Assembly: GCF_006351965.1 (NCBI RefSeq)
Contig: NZ_CP040932.1
Coordinates: 3,989,613 to 4,053,612 of the forward strand
Reading direction: 5' to 3'
Length of the DNA stretch: 64,000 nucleotides
Origin: Oceanicola sp. D3
GTDB taxonomy: Bacteria; Pseudomonadota; Alphaproteobacteria; Rhodobacterales; Rhodobacteraceae
Part shown: positions 25,623 through 33,271 of the stretch, piece after piece
How positions within the stretch are numbered: the first letter of the stretch is position 1
Layout: each line of letters starts with the position of its first letter
Position numbers and translations under genes: made by a program
The notes under the pieces: model-generated
What the model saw: only the letters and a program-made list of their open reading frames with translations
Databases searched by the model: none
What the model was told of the DNA's origin: nothing

Positions 25623-26369
25623 ATGCGATTTTCAGGAAAGACGATACTTATCACCGGCTCGGGCATCGGTGCAGCGACGGCGCGGCTGGCGGCGGCAGAG
25701 GGCGCCGCAGTGGTGCTTGGCGCCCGGCGGGCCGAACGGCTGGAAGCGCTGGCGGGCGAGATCGAAGCCGCAGGGGGCCACGCGGCCTGGGCGGCGGGCG
25801 ATGTGACCGAGCCAGGCTTTGCCGCCGAGTTGGTGGTGCTGGCTGAGGCTCGCTTCGGGGCGCTCCATGGGGCCTTCAACAATGCGGGCACGGTGGGCGA
25901 GATGGGGCCGGTTGAGAAGATGATCGAGGCCAACTGGCGCAGCGTGATGGCGACCAATCTCGACGCGGCCTATTTCGGGGCCAAGGCTCAGATCCCGGCC
26001 CTGCGCCGTGCGGGCGGCGGGGTGCTGCTGTTTACCGCCAGCTTTGTCGGCAGCGCGTCGGGCTTGCCCGGCATGGCCGCCTACGGCGCGGCCAAGGCGG
26101 GGGTGATCGGACTGGCGAAGGGGCTTGCTGCGGAGCACGGGGCCGAGGGGATCCGGGCCAACGCAGTGTTGCCTGGCGGCACTTTGACGGAGATGGCTGG
26201 GGACGACCCGGCCTTCCTCGACTTCGCCAAGGGCTTGCACGCGATGAAGCGGCTGGCGGAGCCGGAGGAGATCGCCCGCGCGGCGCTGTTCCTGCTCTCG
26301 GAGGACGCCAGCTTTGTGACCGGGGCCACGCTCTTTGCCGATGGCGGCAATGCGGTGAGCAAGGTGTAG
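25623..26369 (+). CDS. Short-chain dehydrogenase/reductase (SDR) with a shortened glycine loop
   Basis: A 248-residue classical SDR with NNAG, a Ser in FTASFVG, and the Tyr-Lys pair YGAAKAG. The nucleotide loop reads ILITGSGIGAATA, two residues shorter than the usual TGxxxGIG arrangement. NAD(P) binding might be weakened, or a 6-base deletion may have occurred. The C-terminal FVTGATLFADGGNAV is standard. Substrate is unknown. Flanking genes suggest no clear pathway. Confidence 0.82.
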   Translation: MRFSGKTILITGSGIGAATARLAAAEGAAVVLGARRAERLEALAGEIEAAGGHAAWAAGDVTEPGFAAELVVLAEARFGALHGAFNNAGTVGEMGPVEKMIEANWRSVMATNLDAAYFGAKAQIPALRRAGGGVLLFTASFVGSASGLPGMAAYGAAKAGVIGLAKGLAAEHGAEGIRANAVLPGGTLTEMAGDDPAFLDFAKGLHAMKRLAEPEEIARAALFLLSEDASFVTGATLFADGGNAVSKV

Positions 26370-26495
26370 GCCCCGCCGCAGGGGCAGAGGCAGGCGGCGA
26401 GAGCCTGCCGACTGCGCCACCTCCCGGCGTCTGGCGGGAACAGAAGCCAAGGCTCGCTCGTTCTGCTGCCATACAGACATGCAAGGAGGGAGCAC

Positions 26496-26759
26496 ATGCC
26501 CAAGGATTGTGACCTGATCCCCAGCGCGCTGGGCGCAGCCGATGTGGCGCAAACCCCCAGCGCGCTTGGTTTTGAACTGCTGGACGCCGATGCCGGCGAC
26601 GAGGCCGCGCAGGGGGCCCTGGCCTATCGCATCGGCTACGAAAGCAGCCCCTCGGGGGTGGATGGCGTGATGGAGCGCCTCAGGGTCAGCGAAGTGTATC
26701 GGCGCGATGGCACGGGGTGGATGCGCATCCACCGCCATGTATCGCCCGCCCACGCCTGA
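26496..26759 (+). CDS. 87-residue protein resembling the C-terminal half of the adjacent NTF2-like protein
   Basis: The last 60 residues match the C-terminal half of the next gene product: MERLRVSEVYRRDGTGWMRIHRHVSP against RERLRVTEIYRR-W-RVHRHASP. The first 30 residues are unrelated to the usual NTF2-like N-terminus. GGAGGGA precedes the ATG, so it may be translated. It is either a truncated tandem copy or a short stand-alone relative. The half-domain lacks the helices needed for a full NTF2 cone, so catalytic function is doubtful. Confidence 0.55.
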   Translation: MPKDCDLIPSALGAADVAQTPSALGFELLDADAGDEAAQGALAYRIGYESSPSGVDGVMERLRVSEVYRRDGTGWMRIHRHVSPAHA

Positions 26760-26788
26760 CCCCGCCCGGCGACAACAGACGGAGAACC

Positions 26789-27187
26789 ATGATGCAGGAG
26801 AGTTTTGACACCTTTCTCACCCGCCGCCGGGATGCCGCAATGGCCTATGCCCACGGCGACGATGCCCCGATGCGCACGATCACCGCGCTCTCCGGTATGG
26901 CCACCGCCTTTACCCGCGATGGGGGCTTTGCCCGGGGCGCGCGCAGCGTGAACGAGGCGAACGCGCGGCAGGCCGAAGATTTCGTGGAGGGCCAGACGCG
27001 GCTGGAGATCGAAGACAGCGGCACCGAGGGGGATGTGGGCTACTGGACGGGCTTCCAGATTTCGGAGGTGATGGTGGAAGGCGCCGATGTGCCCCGCCGC
27101 GAGCGGCTGCGGGTGACAGAGATTTACCGGCGCATCGGGGAGACGTGGCAGCGGGTGCATCGCCATGCCAGCCCGGTGGGCGATTGA
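26789..27187 (+). CDS. NTF2-like (SnoaL/DUF4440-type) protein
   Basis: A 132-residue single-domain protein: N-terminal helices (FDTFLTRRRDAAMAYAHGD), the mid-domain TAFTRDGGFARGARSV and the closing beta-sheet ending LRVTEIYRRIGETWQRVHRHASP. The fold is used by ketosteroid-isomerase-like enzymes and ligand-binding proteins. The small molecule is unknown. The upstream 87-residue product is a related half-domain, 29 bases away on the same strand. GGAGAACC precedes the ATG at 26789; the next codon is also ATG. Confidence 0.7.
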   Translation: MMQESFDTFLTRRRDAAMAYAHGDDAPMRTITALSGMATAFTRDGGFARGARSVNEANARQAEDFVEGQTRLEIEDSGTEGDVGYWTGFQISEVMVEGADVPRRERLRVTEIYRRIGETWQRVHRHASPVGD

Positions 27188-27238
27188 GCGAAAACGGCAC
27201 GGCACGCCAACAGAGACAACACAGCCAGCGCAGACAAC

Positions 27239-27265
27239 AAAAAAGGCCGCCCGAATTGGGCGGCC
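27239..27265 (-). terminator. Rho-independent terminator of rpmJ
   Basis: GGCCGCCC (27245-27252) and GGGCGGCC (27258-27265) flank GAATT. On the minus strand the hairpin is followed by six T residues. It sits 26 bases beyond the rpmJ stop. Confidence 0.85.
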
Positions 27266-27291
27266 CTTCCGTTTGTGCGCGCTGAAGCGTC

Positions 27292-27417
27292 TTAGCCCTG
27301 ACGGGCCTTGAAGCGGCGCTGGGTCTTGTTGATCACGTAGACGCGGCCTTTACGGCGGACCACGCGGCAATCCCGGTGCCGGTTTTTCAGCGAGCGGAGC
27401 GAGTTGCGGACTTTCAT
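27292..27417 (-). CDS. rpmJ: Ribosomal protein bL36, zinc-free (YkgO-like) form
   Basis: The 41-residue product [20 protein letters not shown] and following residues keeps the bL36 core [21 protein letters not shown], but has only one cysteine (Cys17) instead of the three Cys and one His that hold zinc in the classical form. This is the C-minus paralogue used by the large ribosomal subunit under zinc limitation in species with both forms; in many Rhodobacteraceae it is the usual form. Basic composition is as expected. It is followed by a strong terminator and lies next to a tRNA gene on the same strand. Confidence 0.95.
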   Translation of the reverse strand: MKVRNSLRSLKNRHRDCRVVRRKGRVYVINKTQRRFKARQG

Positions 27418-27500
27418 ATCTTCAACCTTTCCTCTCTTGCGGCCCCTAACGCGGCAGTTGGGTGCCAAGTTCAACATGACCCTGGAAGGGTCGGCTCAGA

Positions 27501-27575
27501 TGGTGGGCGATACTGGGATCGAACCAGTGACCCCTTCGATGTCAACGAAGTGCTCTACCGCTGAGCTAATCGCCC
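27501..27575 (-). tRNA. tRNA-Val (anticodon GAC)
   Basis: On the minus strand a complete cloverleaf folds: acceptor stem GGGCGAT/ATCGCCC, D-arm with TTAGCTCAGCGGTAGAGCA, anticodon stem CTTCG/CGAAG around loop TTGACAT (anticodon GAC), and T-arm with GGTTCGATCC. The terminal CCA is encoded. GAC reads valine GUC and GUU codons. Confidence 0.95.
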
Positions 27576-27710
27576 TGACCTCTTCGAATCGCCCCGATAT
27601 CAAAACAAAAGACGCGGGGCGGTCCGCGTCGGTGCGGTGGCGTATAAAGTGAAGCTGAGCGCGGTTCAAGGGCTTTTGGCAAGTGGAAGTTTGCCGCTAT
27701 AGTTTTGGCT

Positions 27711-28592
27711 ATGAGCAGGAATGAGGCAAAGTCATATCGCATTGAGCGCCCGGTGGAGCGGACGACCGGAGCCGTGTTTGCCTCTCCGCATTCGGGTTGC
27801 GACTATCCTTGGGCGTTTTTGCGGGCGTCGGTGCTGGATGAGCGCAGCATTCGCAGCTCGGAAGATGCCTTTGTAGACGAGCTTTTCAGCATGGCCCCGG
27901 CGCATGGGGCTCCGCTGATCGCTGCCGCTGCGCCAAGGGCTTACATTGATCTCAACCGCTCCGCCGATGAGCTAGACCCGGCGCTGATCCGGGGCGTGGC
28001 CACGGTAACGCATAATCCGCGCGTCAGCTCTGGCCTTGGGGTGATTCCACGGGTGGTGGCCGGCGGGCGGGCGATTTACCGGGGCAAGATCACGCTGGAG
28101 GAGGCCCGCGCGCGGATTGCGGATGTCTGGCGGCCCTATCACCGCGCCTTGCAGGGCGAGGTGGATGCCGCGCGCGCCGAATTCGGGCAGGCGCTGCTGA
28201 TCGACTGCCATTCGATGCCCCATGAGGCGATAGACGCCGCCGGAAGCCGCAAGGGCAACCGCCGCCTGCCCGAGGTAGTACTAGGCGACCGCTTTGGCGC
28301 CGCCTGCGGGGCGGAGGTGATGGATCAGGTGGAGGCTGCCTTTGCCGGCGCAGGCTTCCGCGTGGCCCGCAACGCACCCTTTGCCGGGGCCTATGTCACC
28401 CAGAGCTATGGCCGCCCGGCGCGGGGACAGCATGCGGTTCAGGTCGAGATCGACCGCTCGCTTTACATGAATGAAGAGACCATCGAGCGCGGCCCCCGGT
28501 TTGAAGAAATCCGCGCGCGGCTGGGCGAAGTGGTGGCCGATATCGTCGAAATCGGCCGGGGCGGCGCGGCAATGCCGCTGGCGGCCGAGTAA
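27711..28592 (+). CDS. N-formylglutamate amidohydrolase family protein (HutG-like)
   Basis: A 293-residue enzyme of the FGase family with SPHSG near the N-terminus, DLNRSADELD, DCHSMP, a central NAPFAGAYVTQ and QVEIDRSLYMNE. The family hydrolyses N-formyl-L-glutamate to formate and glutamate in histidine catabolism, or acts on related N-formyl/N-acyl acids; no other hut gene is nearby, so specificity is open. ATG 27711 is chosen over an in-frame TTG at 27705. Confidence 0.85.
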   Translation: MSRNEAKSYRIERPVERTTGAVFASPHSGCDYPWAFLRASVLDERSIRSSEDAFVDELFSMAPAHGAPLIAAAAPRAYIDLNRSADELDPALIRGVATVTHNPRVSSGLGVIPRVVAGGRAIYRGKITLEEARARIADVWRPYHRALQGEVDAARAEFGQALLIDCHSMPHEAIDAAGSRKGNRRLPEVVLGDRFGAACGAEVMDQVEAAFAGAGFRVARNAPFAGAYVTQSYGRPARGQHAVQVEIDRSLYMNEETIERGPRFEEIRARLGEVVADIVEIGRGGAAMPLAAE

Positions 28593-28669
28593 CCCAAGCG
28601 ACGTAACGTAAGGTTTGACCGGGCCGGGGGCGGGCGCATCCTGCCGGGCAGAAACCAGAGGAGATGCGG

Positions 28670-29074
28670 ATGCTGTCCAGAGACGAGGCACAGGCCATTT
28701 TGGACGCGCAACCGTTTTCCAAGCTGGTGGGCGCGAAGCTGGAGCTGTTCGAAGACGGACGCTGCGTGATTTCCGCACCGATGCGCGAAGAGTTGAAGCA
28801 GCACATGGGAATCGCCCACGGCGGCGTTTTGGCCACGCTGGCCGATATGGCGCTCACCTTTGTGGGCGCAATGGTGCTTGGGCCAGTCATCACCTCGGAG
28901 TTGAAGATCAACTACCTGCGGCCCGGCACTGGCGAGCGGCTGGTGGCGCGGGGCGAGGTTGTGGGCCACGGACGGCGGCAGGCGGTAACGCGCTGTGACG
29001 TGTTTGCCGTGGTGGATGGCGAAGAAAAGCTCTGCGCCGCCGCGCAGGGCACCATCGTGAAGATCGAGAGCTAG
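28670..29074 (+). CDS. PaaI-type hotdog-fold thioesterase
   Basis: A 134-residue hotdog thioesterase. QHMGIAHGGVLATLADMALTF is the hotdog helix with the usual HGG and Asp, and VITSELKINYLRP is the first long strand. Such enzymes hydrolyse acyl-CoA thioesters, often to release trapped CoA. The physiological thioester is not evident. ATG 28670 has GAGGAG six bases upstream and is preferred over 28664. Its stop overlaps the convergent gene by four bases. Confidence 0.85.
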   Translation: MLSRDEAQAILDAQPFSKLVGAKLELFEDGRCVISAPMREELKQHMGIAHGGVLATLADMALTFVGAMVLGPVITSELKINYLRPGTGERLVARGEVVGHGRRQAVTRCDVFAVVDGEEKLCAAAQGTIVKIES

Positions 29075-29355
29075 AAGCCGCAGTAGTCGGAGCCGTAGTA
29101 GCGATAGCGGAAGGGGTTGCGGCTGAGCACCTCGATGTCTTCGCGTTCGGAAACGGCAATCACCGCGTTGTTCGCCCCCATGATGCCATATCCCGACTCT
29201 TGGTAGGCCTTCAGCAGCTGATCTTCGGTCATCACGCAGGCGTTGGTTTCGAAGATGTAGCGGACAAAGTCATCCGGGTCGCCGGGCTTTGGCGGTGGCC
29301 GGTCCTGCGCGGCGGCGGGCAGCGCGATGAGCAGGCAGAGCAGCAGGTATCGCAT
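29071..29355 (-). CDS. Small secreted protein, 94 residues
   Basis: The product has a signal peptide (MRYLLLCLLIALPAAAQ) followed by a proline-rich start and ACVMTEDQLLKAYQ. The mature protein contains two cysteines (ACVMT, DYCGF) that could form a disulfide, suggesting a periplasmic location. It converges on and overlaps the thioesterase gene by four bases. No named family is recognised. Confidence 0.6.
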   Translation of the reverse strand: MRYLLLCLLIALPAAAQDRPPPKPGDPDDFVRYIFETNACVMTEDQLLKAYQESGYGIMGANNAVIAVSEREDIEVLSRNPFRYRYYGSDYCGF

Positions 29356-29428
29356 GGGCAGATGGTGCGGGGTGCCGGGGCGCGTGTCCAGCCTTTTGGC
29401 GGGGTGCCGGGGGGAGTGGTTGGTGAGT

Positions 29429-29447
29429 GGTGGGCAGATTGCCCACC
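29429..29447. repeat. Dispersed hairpin repeat, copy 3
   Basis: GGTGGGCA, GAT, TGCCCACC followed by CTACG, identical in arms and loop to copy 1. It sits seven bases from the stop codon of dinB, at the 3' end of that minus-strand gene. Confidence 0.8.
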
Positions 29448-29453
29448 CTACGC

Positions 29454-30707
29454 CTATCTGAGCGCCCTGCCCTTCAGGATGGCATCCTTGCCAAAGCGCG
29501 CGCGGATGGAATCGGTGGCCCGCTCGGCCTCGGCGCGTTTTCCGGCGTCCGGATCCAGCAGGTCGCCCGAGAGGTCTGCTGCCGCCTCTGGCGCGAGGTC
29601 AGACAGGCCCACGCCGATGAGGCGGAAGGGGCCACTGTTGCCTGCTTGGTCAAAGAGGTCGCGGGCGGTGCGGTAGAGACGGTCGGCGATTTGCGTGGGC
29701 TCGCGCAGGGTGGTGCGACGGGTGAGCAGCTTGAACTTGGCGGTCTTGAGCTTGAGCGTCACCGTGCGGCCCGAAAGCTCCTTGGCCTTGGCGCGGGCCG
29801 AAACCTTCTCGGACAGGCGCCAGATATGGCCGTCGAGAATGTCGGTGCTGGCGGTGTCTTCAAAGAAAGTGGTTTCGTTGCTGATCGACTTGAGGGCCGA
29901 GTCGCGGCTCACCCGGCGCTTGTCTTGCCCGCGTGCAAGGTGCCAGAGGCGGGCGCCGGAGGCCCCGAACCGCGCCGCCAGTTCCTTTTGCTCCCAGCGG
30001 CGCAGGTCGGCAAAGGTGCGAATGCCCGCCCCCTCCAGCGAAGCCTGAAAGGCCTGACCAACGCCCCAGATCATCCGCACCGGCTTGTCGCGCAGAAAGT
30101 CTTCGGTTTCCGCCGCGCCGATCACCGAAAAGCCCTGCGGTTTGTCGAGATCCGAGGCGATCTTGGCGAGAAACTTGTTGTGGCTGAGGCCGATAGAGCC
30201 TGTCACCCCCAGTTCAGCCTTCATCCGCTTTACCAGCCGGGCCAGCATGACGGCGGGCGGGTGGCCGTGGAGCCGCTCGGTGCCGGTGAGGTCGATGAAG
30301 GCCTCATCCAGCGACAGCGGCTCGATGGATGGGGTCAGCTCTTCCATCAGGGCGCGGATGGCGCGGGACACCTCGACATAGGCCTCCATCCGGGGCTTCA
30401 CCACAACCGCCTCGGGGCAGAGCTTGAGCGCCTGAAACATCGGCATTGCCGAGCGCACGCCCTTGATGCGGGCGATGTAGCAGGCCGTCGACACCACCCC
30501 GCGCCGCCCGCCGCCGATGATCACCGGCTTGGCGGCCAGCTCCGGATTGTCGCGCTTTTCGACCGAGGCATAGAAGGCATCGCAATCCATATGGGCGATG
30601 GAGAGCGAAAACAGCTCGGGGTGGGCCGCAACGCGGGGCGAGCGGCAGGCGGGGCAACGTGTGCCGGAATCGAAGGTTTCTAGGCAGTCGCGGCAGAGGG
30701 CGGGCAT
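29454..30707 (-). CDS. dinB: DNA polymerase IV (DinB) with N-terminal zinc-ribbon extension
   Basis: A 417-residue Y-family polymerase. AHMDCDAFYASVEKRD and SLDEAFIDLTG hold the catalytic acidic residues, and VGQAFQASLEGAGIRTFADL is the helix-hairpin-helix in the thumb. It copies damaged DNA with low fidelity. The first 25 residues carry four cysteines (Cys5, Cys8, Cys18, Cys21) in CRDC and CPAC pairs, a zinc-ribbon lead that E. coli DinB lacks. ATG 30707 is preferred over an in-frame GTG at 30719. I see no clear LexA box in the upstream 166 bases. Confidence 0.93.
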   Translation of the reverse strand: MPALCRDCLETFDSGTRCPACRSPRVAAHPELFSLSIAHMDCDAFYASVEKRDNPELAAKPVIIGGGRRGVVSTACYIARIKGVRSAMPMFQALKLCPEAVVVKPRMEAYVEVSRAIRALMEELTPSIEPLSLDEAFIDLTGTERLHGHPPAVMLARLVKRMKAELGVTGSIGLSHNKFLAKIASDLDKPQGFSVIGAAETEDFLRDKPVRMIWGVGQAFQASLEGAGIRTFADLRRWEQKELAARFGASGARLWHLARGQDKRRVSRDSALKSISNETTFFEDTASTDILDGHIWRLSEKVSARAKAKELSGRTVTLKLKTAKFKLLTRRTTLREPTQIADRLYRTARDLFDQAGNSGPFRLIGVGLSDLAPEAAADLSGDLLDPDAGKRAEAERATDSIRARFGKDAILKGRALR

Positions 30708-30873
30708 GGTTTGTGGCACTCGTCAGGCGGGCGCATGGTAGCGCCATGGCGGCGCGTGTCCAAGCGGTCACGGTCGCGCTTCGGGCGAGGGGGTGATTCG
30801 GAAAACACTTCAAAATGTCATGTGACGTGCCCATATGTGGAGTGGCAGGGGCAGTTAGTTACAGGATTTGGGC

Positions 30874-31770
30874 ATGAACTTCATGGATTTTCTTCCGGGC
30901 ATCAGCGGTGGCGCAGTGGTCGTCGGCCTGCTGGCGCTGTTTGTCATCATCTCGATCTTTCTGGGTGTGCGGATCGTTCCGCAATCGGAGAAATACGTGG
31001 TGGAGCGCTTCGGGCGGCTGAAAAGCGTGCTTGGCCCGGGCATCAACCTGATCGTGCCCTTCATCGACCGGGTCCGCCACAAGGTGAGCATCCTTGAGCG
31101 GCAGCTTCCGAACTCCAGCCAGGACGCGATCACGGCCGACAACGTGATGGTGCAGGTGGAGACCAGCGTGTTCTACCGCATCCTCTCGCCTGAGAAGACC
31201 GTGTATCGGATCCGCGATGTGGATGGCGCCATTGCCACCACCGTCGCCGGTATCGTGCGCTCGGAGATCGGCAAGATGGAGCTGGACGAGGTGCAGAGCA
31301 ACCGTTCGGCGCTGATCTCGTCGATGAAGGCGCTGGTCGAGAGCGCAGTCGATGACTGGGGCATCGAAGTGACCCGAGCCGAGATCCTCGACGTGAACCT
31401 CGACGAGGCGACCCGCGCCGCGATGCTCCAGCAGTTGAACGCCGAGCGCGCACGCCGGGCACAGGTGACAGAGGCCGAGGGCCGCCGCCGCGCGGTGGAG
31501 CTTGCTGCCGACGCCGACCTTTATGCTGCCGAGCAAACCGCCAAGGCCCGCCGCGTGCAGGCCGACGCCGAAGCCTATGCAACCGGCGTGGTGGCTGCAG
31601 CCATTCAGGACAACGGCATCGAGGCAGCGCAATACCAGATTGCGCTGAAGCAGGTCGAAAGCCTGAACAAGCTAGGCGAGGGTGACGGAAAGCAGACGAT
31701 CATCGTGCCCGCAGACGCCATGGAGTCCTTCGGCAACGCCTTCAAGATGCTCGGGGGGATCGGCAAATGA
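30874..31770 (+). CDS. qmcA: SPFH/stomatin family membrane protein (QmcA-like)
   Basis: A 298-residue protein with an N-terminal membrane helix (about 10-34), then the SPFH band-7 domain starting VRIVPQSEKYVVERFG and a C-terminal helical region rich in Ala, Glu and Arg that likely coils. QmcA-type proteins form large ring assemblies in the inner membrane and regulate FtsH proteases. AGGA sits eight bases before the ATG. The stop overlaps the NfeD gene by ATGA, an SPFH-NfeD pairing known across bacteria and likely physically interacting. Confidence 0.9.
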   Translation: MNFMDFLPGISGGAVVVGLLALFVIISIFLGVRIVPQSEKYVVERFGRLKSVLGPGINLIVPFIDRVRHKVSILERQLPNSSQDAITADNVMVQVETSVFYRILSPEKTVYRIRDVDGAIATTVAGIVRSEIGKMELDEVQSNRSALISSMKALVESAVDDWGIEVTRAEILDVNLDEATRAAMLQQLNAERARRAQVTEAEGRRRAVELAADADLYAAEQTAKARRVQADAEAYATGVVAAAIQDNGIEAAQYQIALKQVESLNKLGEGDGKQTIIVPADAMESFGNAFKMLGGIGK

Positions 31771-32048
31771 CCGAGCTCTTCACCACATGGTGGGCTTGGC
31801 TCGCGCTGGCGGTGGTGCTGGCGATCCTCGAGCTGTTTGCCCCCGGTTTCATCTTCGTGGGCTTCGCCATCGGGGCGGCGCTGGTTGGCATCTTGCTGGC
31901 AATGGGCCTGACCTTCGGCGGCAGCCTTCCGTGGGTGCTGCTGGTCTTTGCGGTGATCTCGGTCGTGGCCTGGGTGATTTGCTACAAGACCTTCGGCGCC
32001 AAGGGCCGGCAGGTGCAAACCTTTGATGAAGACATCAACGAGGGCTGA
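31767..32048 (+). CDS. NfeD-like short membrane protein, partner of the SPFH protein
   Basis: This 93-residue protein has two hydrophobic segments (WWAWLALAVVLAILELF and LPWVLLVFAVISVVAWVICY) joined by APGFIFVGFAIGAALVGILLAMG. It matches the transmembrane part of NfeD; the soluble OB-fold domain of full NfeD is reduced or missing. Its ATG overlaps the SPFH stop, so translation is coupled. A terminator lies 24 bases after the stop. Confidence 0.85.
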   Translation: MTELFTTWWAWLALAVVLAILELFAPGFIFVGFAIGAALVGILLAMGLTFGGSLPWVLLVFAVISVVAWVICYKTFGAKGRQVQTFDEDINEG

Positions 32049-32071
32049 AACAGCGCCACGTTGGATTTGCA

Positions 32072-32098
32072 GGGGCCGCCCTTTGGGGTGGCCCTTTT
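32072..32098 (+). terminator. Rho-independent terminator after the SPFH-NfeD pair
   Basis: GGGCCGCCC (32073-32081) pairs with GGGTGGCCC (32086-32094), one G-U pair, followed by TTTT. Confidence 0.8.
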
Positions 32099-32104
32099 GC
32101 GTGG

Positions 32105-32479
32105 TTACACCAGCTCTTCGCGGGTGTCATAGGCTTGGCGGCAGTCGTTGATCGCTGGCTGATGCACCACCGCCCAGTCGCGCAGCCCTTCCAGCGCCGA
32201 TTGCAGCGAACGGCCCAGCGGGGTGAGCGCGTATTCCACCGAGGGCGGCGAGCAGGGCAGCACCGTGCGGCTAACCAGCCCGTCGCGCTCAAGGTTGCGC
32301 AGGGTGACAGTAAGCATCCGCCGCGACACACCGTCGATCACCCGCGCAAGCGCGTTGAAGCGGCAGGGGCCACTGAGCAGCTCCAGCATGACCAGAAGCG
32401 ACCACGCATCGCCGATCCGGTCGAGGACATCGCGCATGGGGCAGGCATAGGTGATGCGGCGGCGGGCTTGCATGTTCAT
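32105..32479 (-). CDS. HxlR-family winged-helix transcriptional regulator
   Basis: A 124-residue HxlR protein. The N-terminal cysteine in YACPMRDVLDRIGDAWSLLV and the wing RRMLTVTLRNLERDGLVSR are the family pattern, and ALTPLGRSL closes the winged helix. HxlR regulators often sense electrophiles or redox changes via the N-terminal Cys (here Cys13) and repress a divergent gene. AAGGAG precedes the ATG. A near-palindromic operator candidate lies in the divergent region upstream of the neighbouring oxidoreductase. Confidence 0.88.
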   Translation of the reverse strand: MNMQARRRITYACPMRDVLDRIGDAWSLLVMLELLSGPCRFNALARVIDGVSRRMLTVTLRNLERDGLVSRTVLPCSPPSVEYALTPLGRSLQSALEGLRDWAVVHQPAINDCRQAYDTREELV

Positions 32480-32554
32480 GGCGAAGGCTCCTTGGGCGGT
32501 AACATCGGGGTAACCATGTGACGAGAGAATGCCTCTCCCCCAGCGCGGTTCCTG

Positions 32555-32590
32555 TCCGTAAGTAGGTTATCAATCGTAACTTACTACGGA
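32555..32590. promoter_or_regulatory. Imperfect palindrome, candidate HxlR operator
   Basis: TCCGTA (32555-32560) and TACGGA (32585-32590) are exact inverted arms. The inner parts AGTAGGTTA and TAACTTAC nearly pair, with one indel. It ends nine bases before the ATG at 32600 and overlaps the ribosome-binding site, so a bound repressor would block the oxidoreductase gene. Confidence 0.5.
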
Positions 32591-32599
32591 GCAAGACAG

Positions 32600-33226
32600 A
32601 TGAACATCCTTTTGATCGGCGCAAGCGGCATGATCGGCAGCCGCATTCTGGACGAAGCAGCGGGCCGCGGGCATGTGGTGCGCGCGGCCAGCCGGACGCC
32701 CGGCAAGATCGCCCTGCCGGAGGGTGCCGAGGCGGTGGCACTCGATGTGACAGGCGGTCAGGCGGTGGCCAAGGCTGCGGAAGGGGTGGATGTGATCGTC
32801 ACCTCAGTCAGCCCGCGCAGCACCGGAGATGCCGTGGCCGAGATGGCGGCGATCGGGGCGGGCGTTGTGGCCGGGGCCAAGGCCGCCGGCAAACCGCTGC
32901 TGGTGGTTGGCGGCGCAGGCACGCTGAATCTGCCCGACGGCTCGCCGCTGCTGCCAAACCTGCCGCCCGAGATCCTGCCCGAGGCCACCGGCATGAAGGC
33001 CTTCAAGGAGACCCTGCCCGAGAGTGGCGTGGAGTGGACCTTCTTCGCCCCTGCCGCAATGATCGAGCCGGGCGAGCGGACCGGCAAGTTCCGCATCGGC
33101 GGCGATGTGCTGCTGAGCGATGCCGAGGGCGAGAGCCGGATCAGCGCCCAGGATTACGCCATGGCGCTGGTCGATGAGCTGGAAGCGCCCAAGCACCGTG
33201 GCGAGGTGTTTACCATCGCCTACTAG
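32600..33226 (+). CDS. NAD(P)-binding (NmrA/SDR-extended-like) oxidoreductase
   Basis: A 208-residue Rossmann protein beginning MNILLIGASGMIGSRIL, with the atypical-SDR fold used by NAD(P)H-binding reductases such as YwnB/NmrA-like proteins. The usual Tyr-xxx-Lys is not obvious, so it may bind cofactor and act as a sensor or reductase. The HxlR operator candidate overlaps its start region, suggesting repression by the divergent regulator. Stress-inducible expression is a reasonable inference. Confidence 0.82.
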   Translation: MNILLIGASGMIGSRILDEAAGRGHVVRAASRTPGKIALPEGAEAVALDVTGGQAVAKAAEGVDVIVTSVSPRSTGDAVAEMAAIGAGVVAGAKAAGKPLLVVGGAGTLNLPDGSPLLPNLPPEILPEATGMKAFKETLPESGVEWTFFAPAAMIEPGERTGKFRIGGDVLLSDAEGESRISAQDYAMALVDELEAPKHRGEVFTIAY

Positions 33227-33271
33227 CGGGGCCGCTCATCCACCCTGCGCGGTGTCTTCGCGCGGGGCCGG

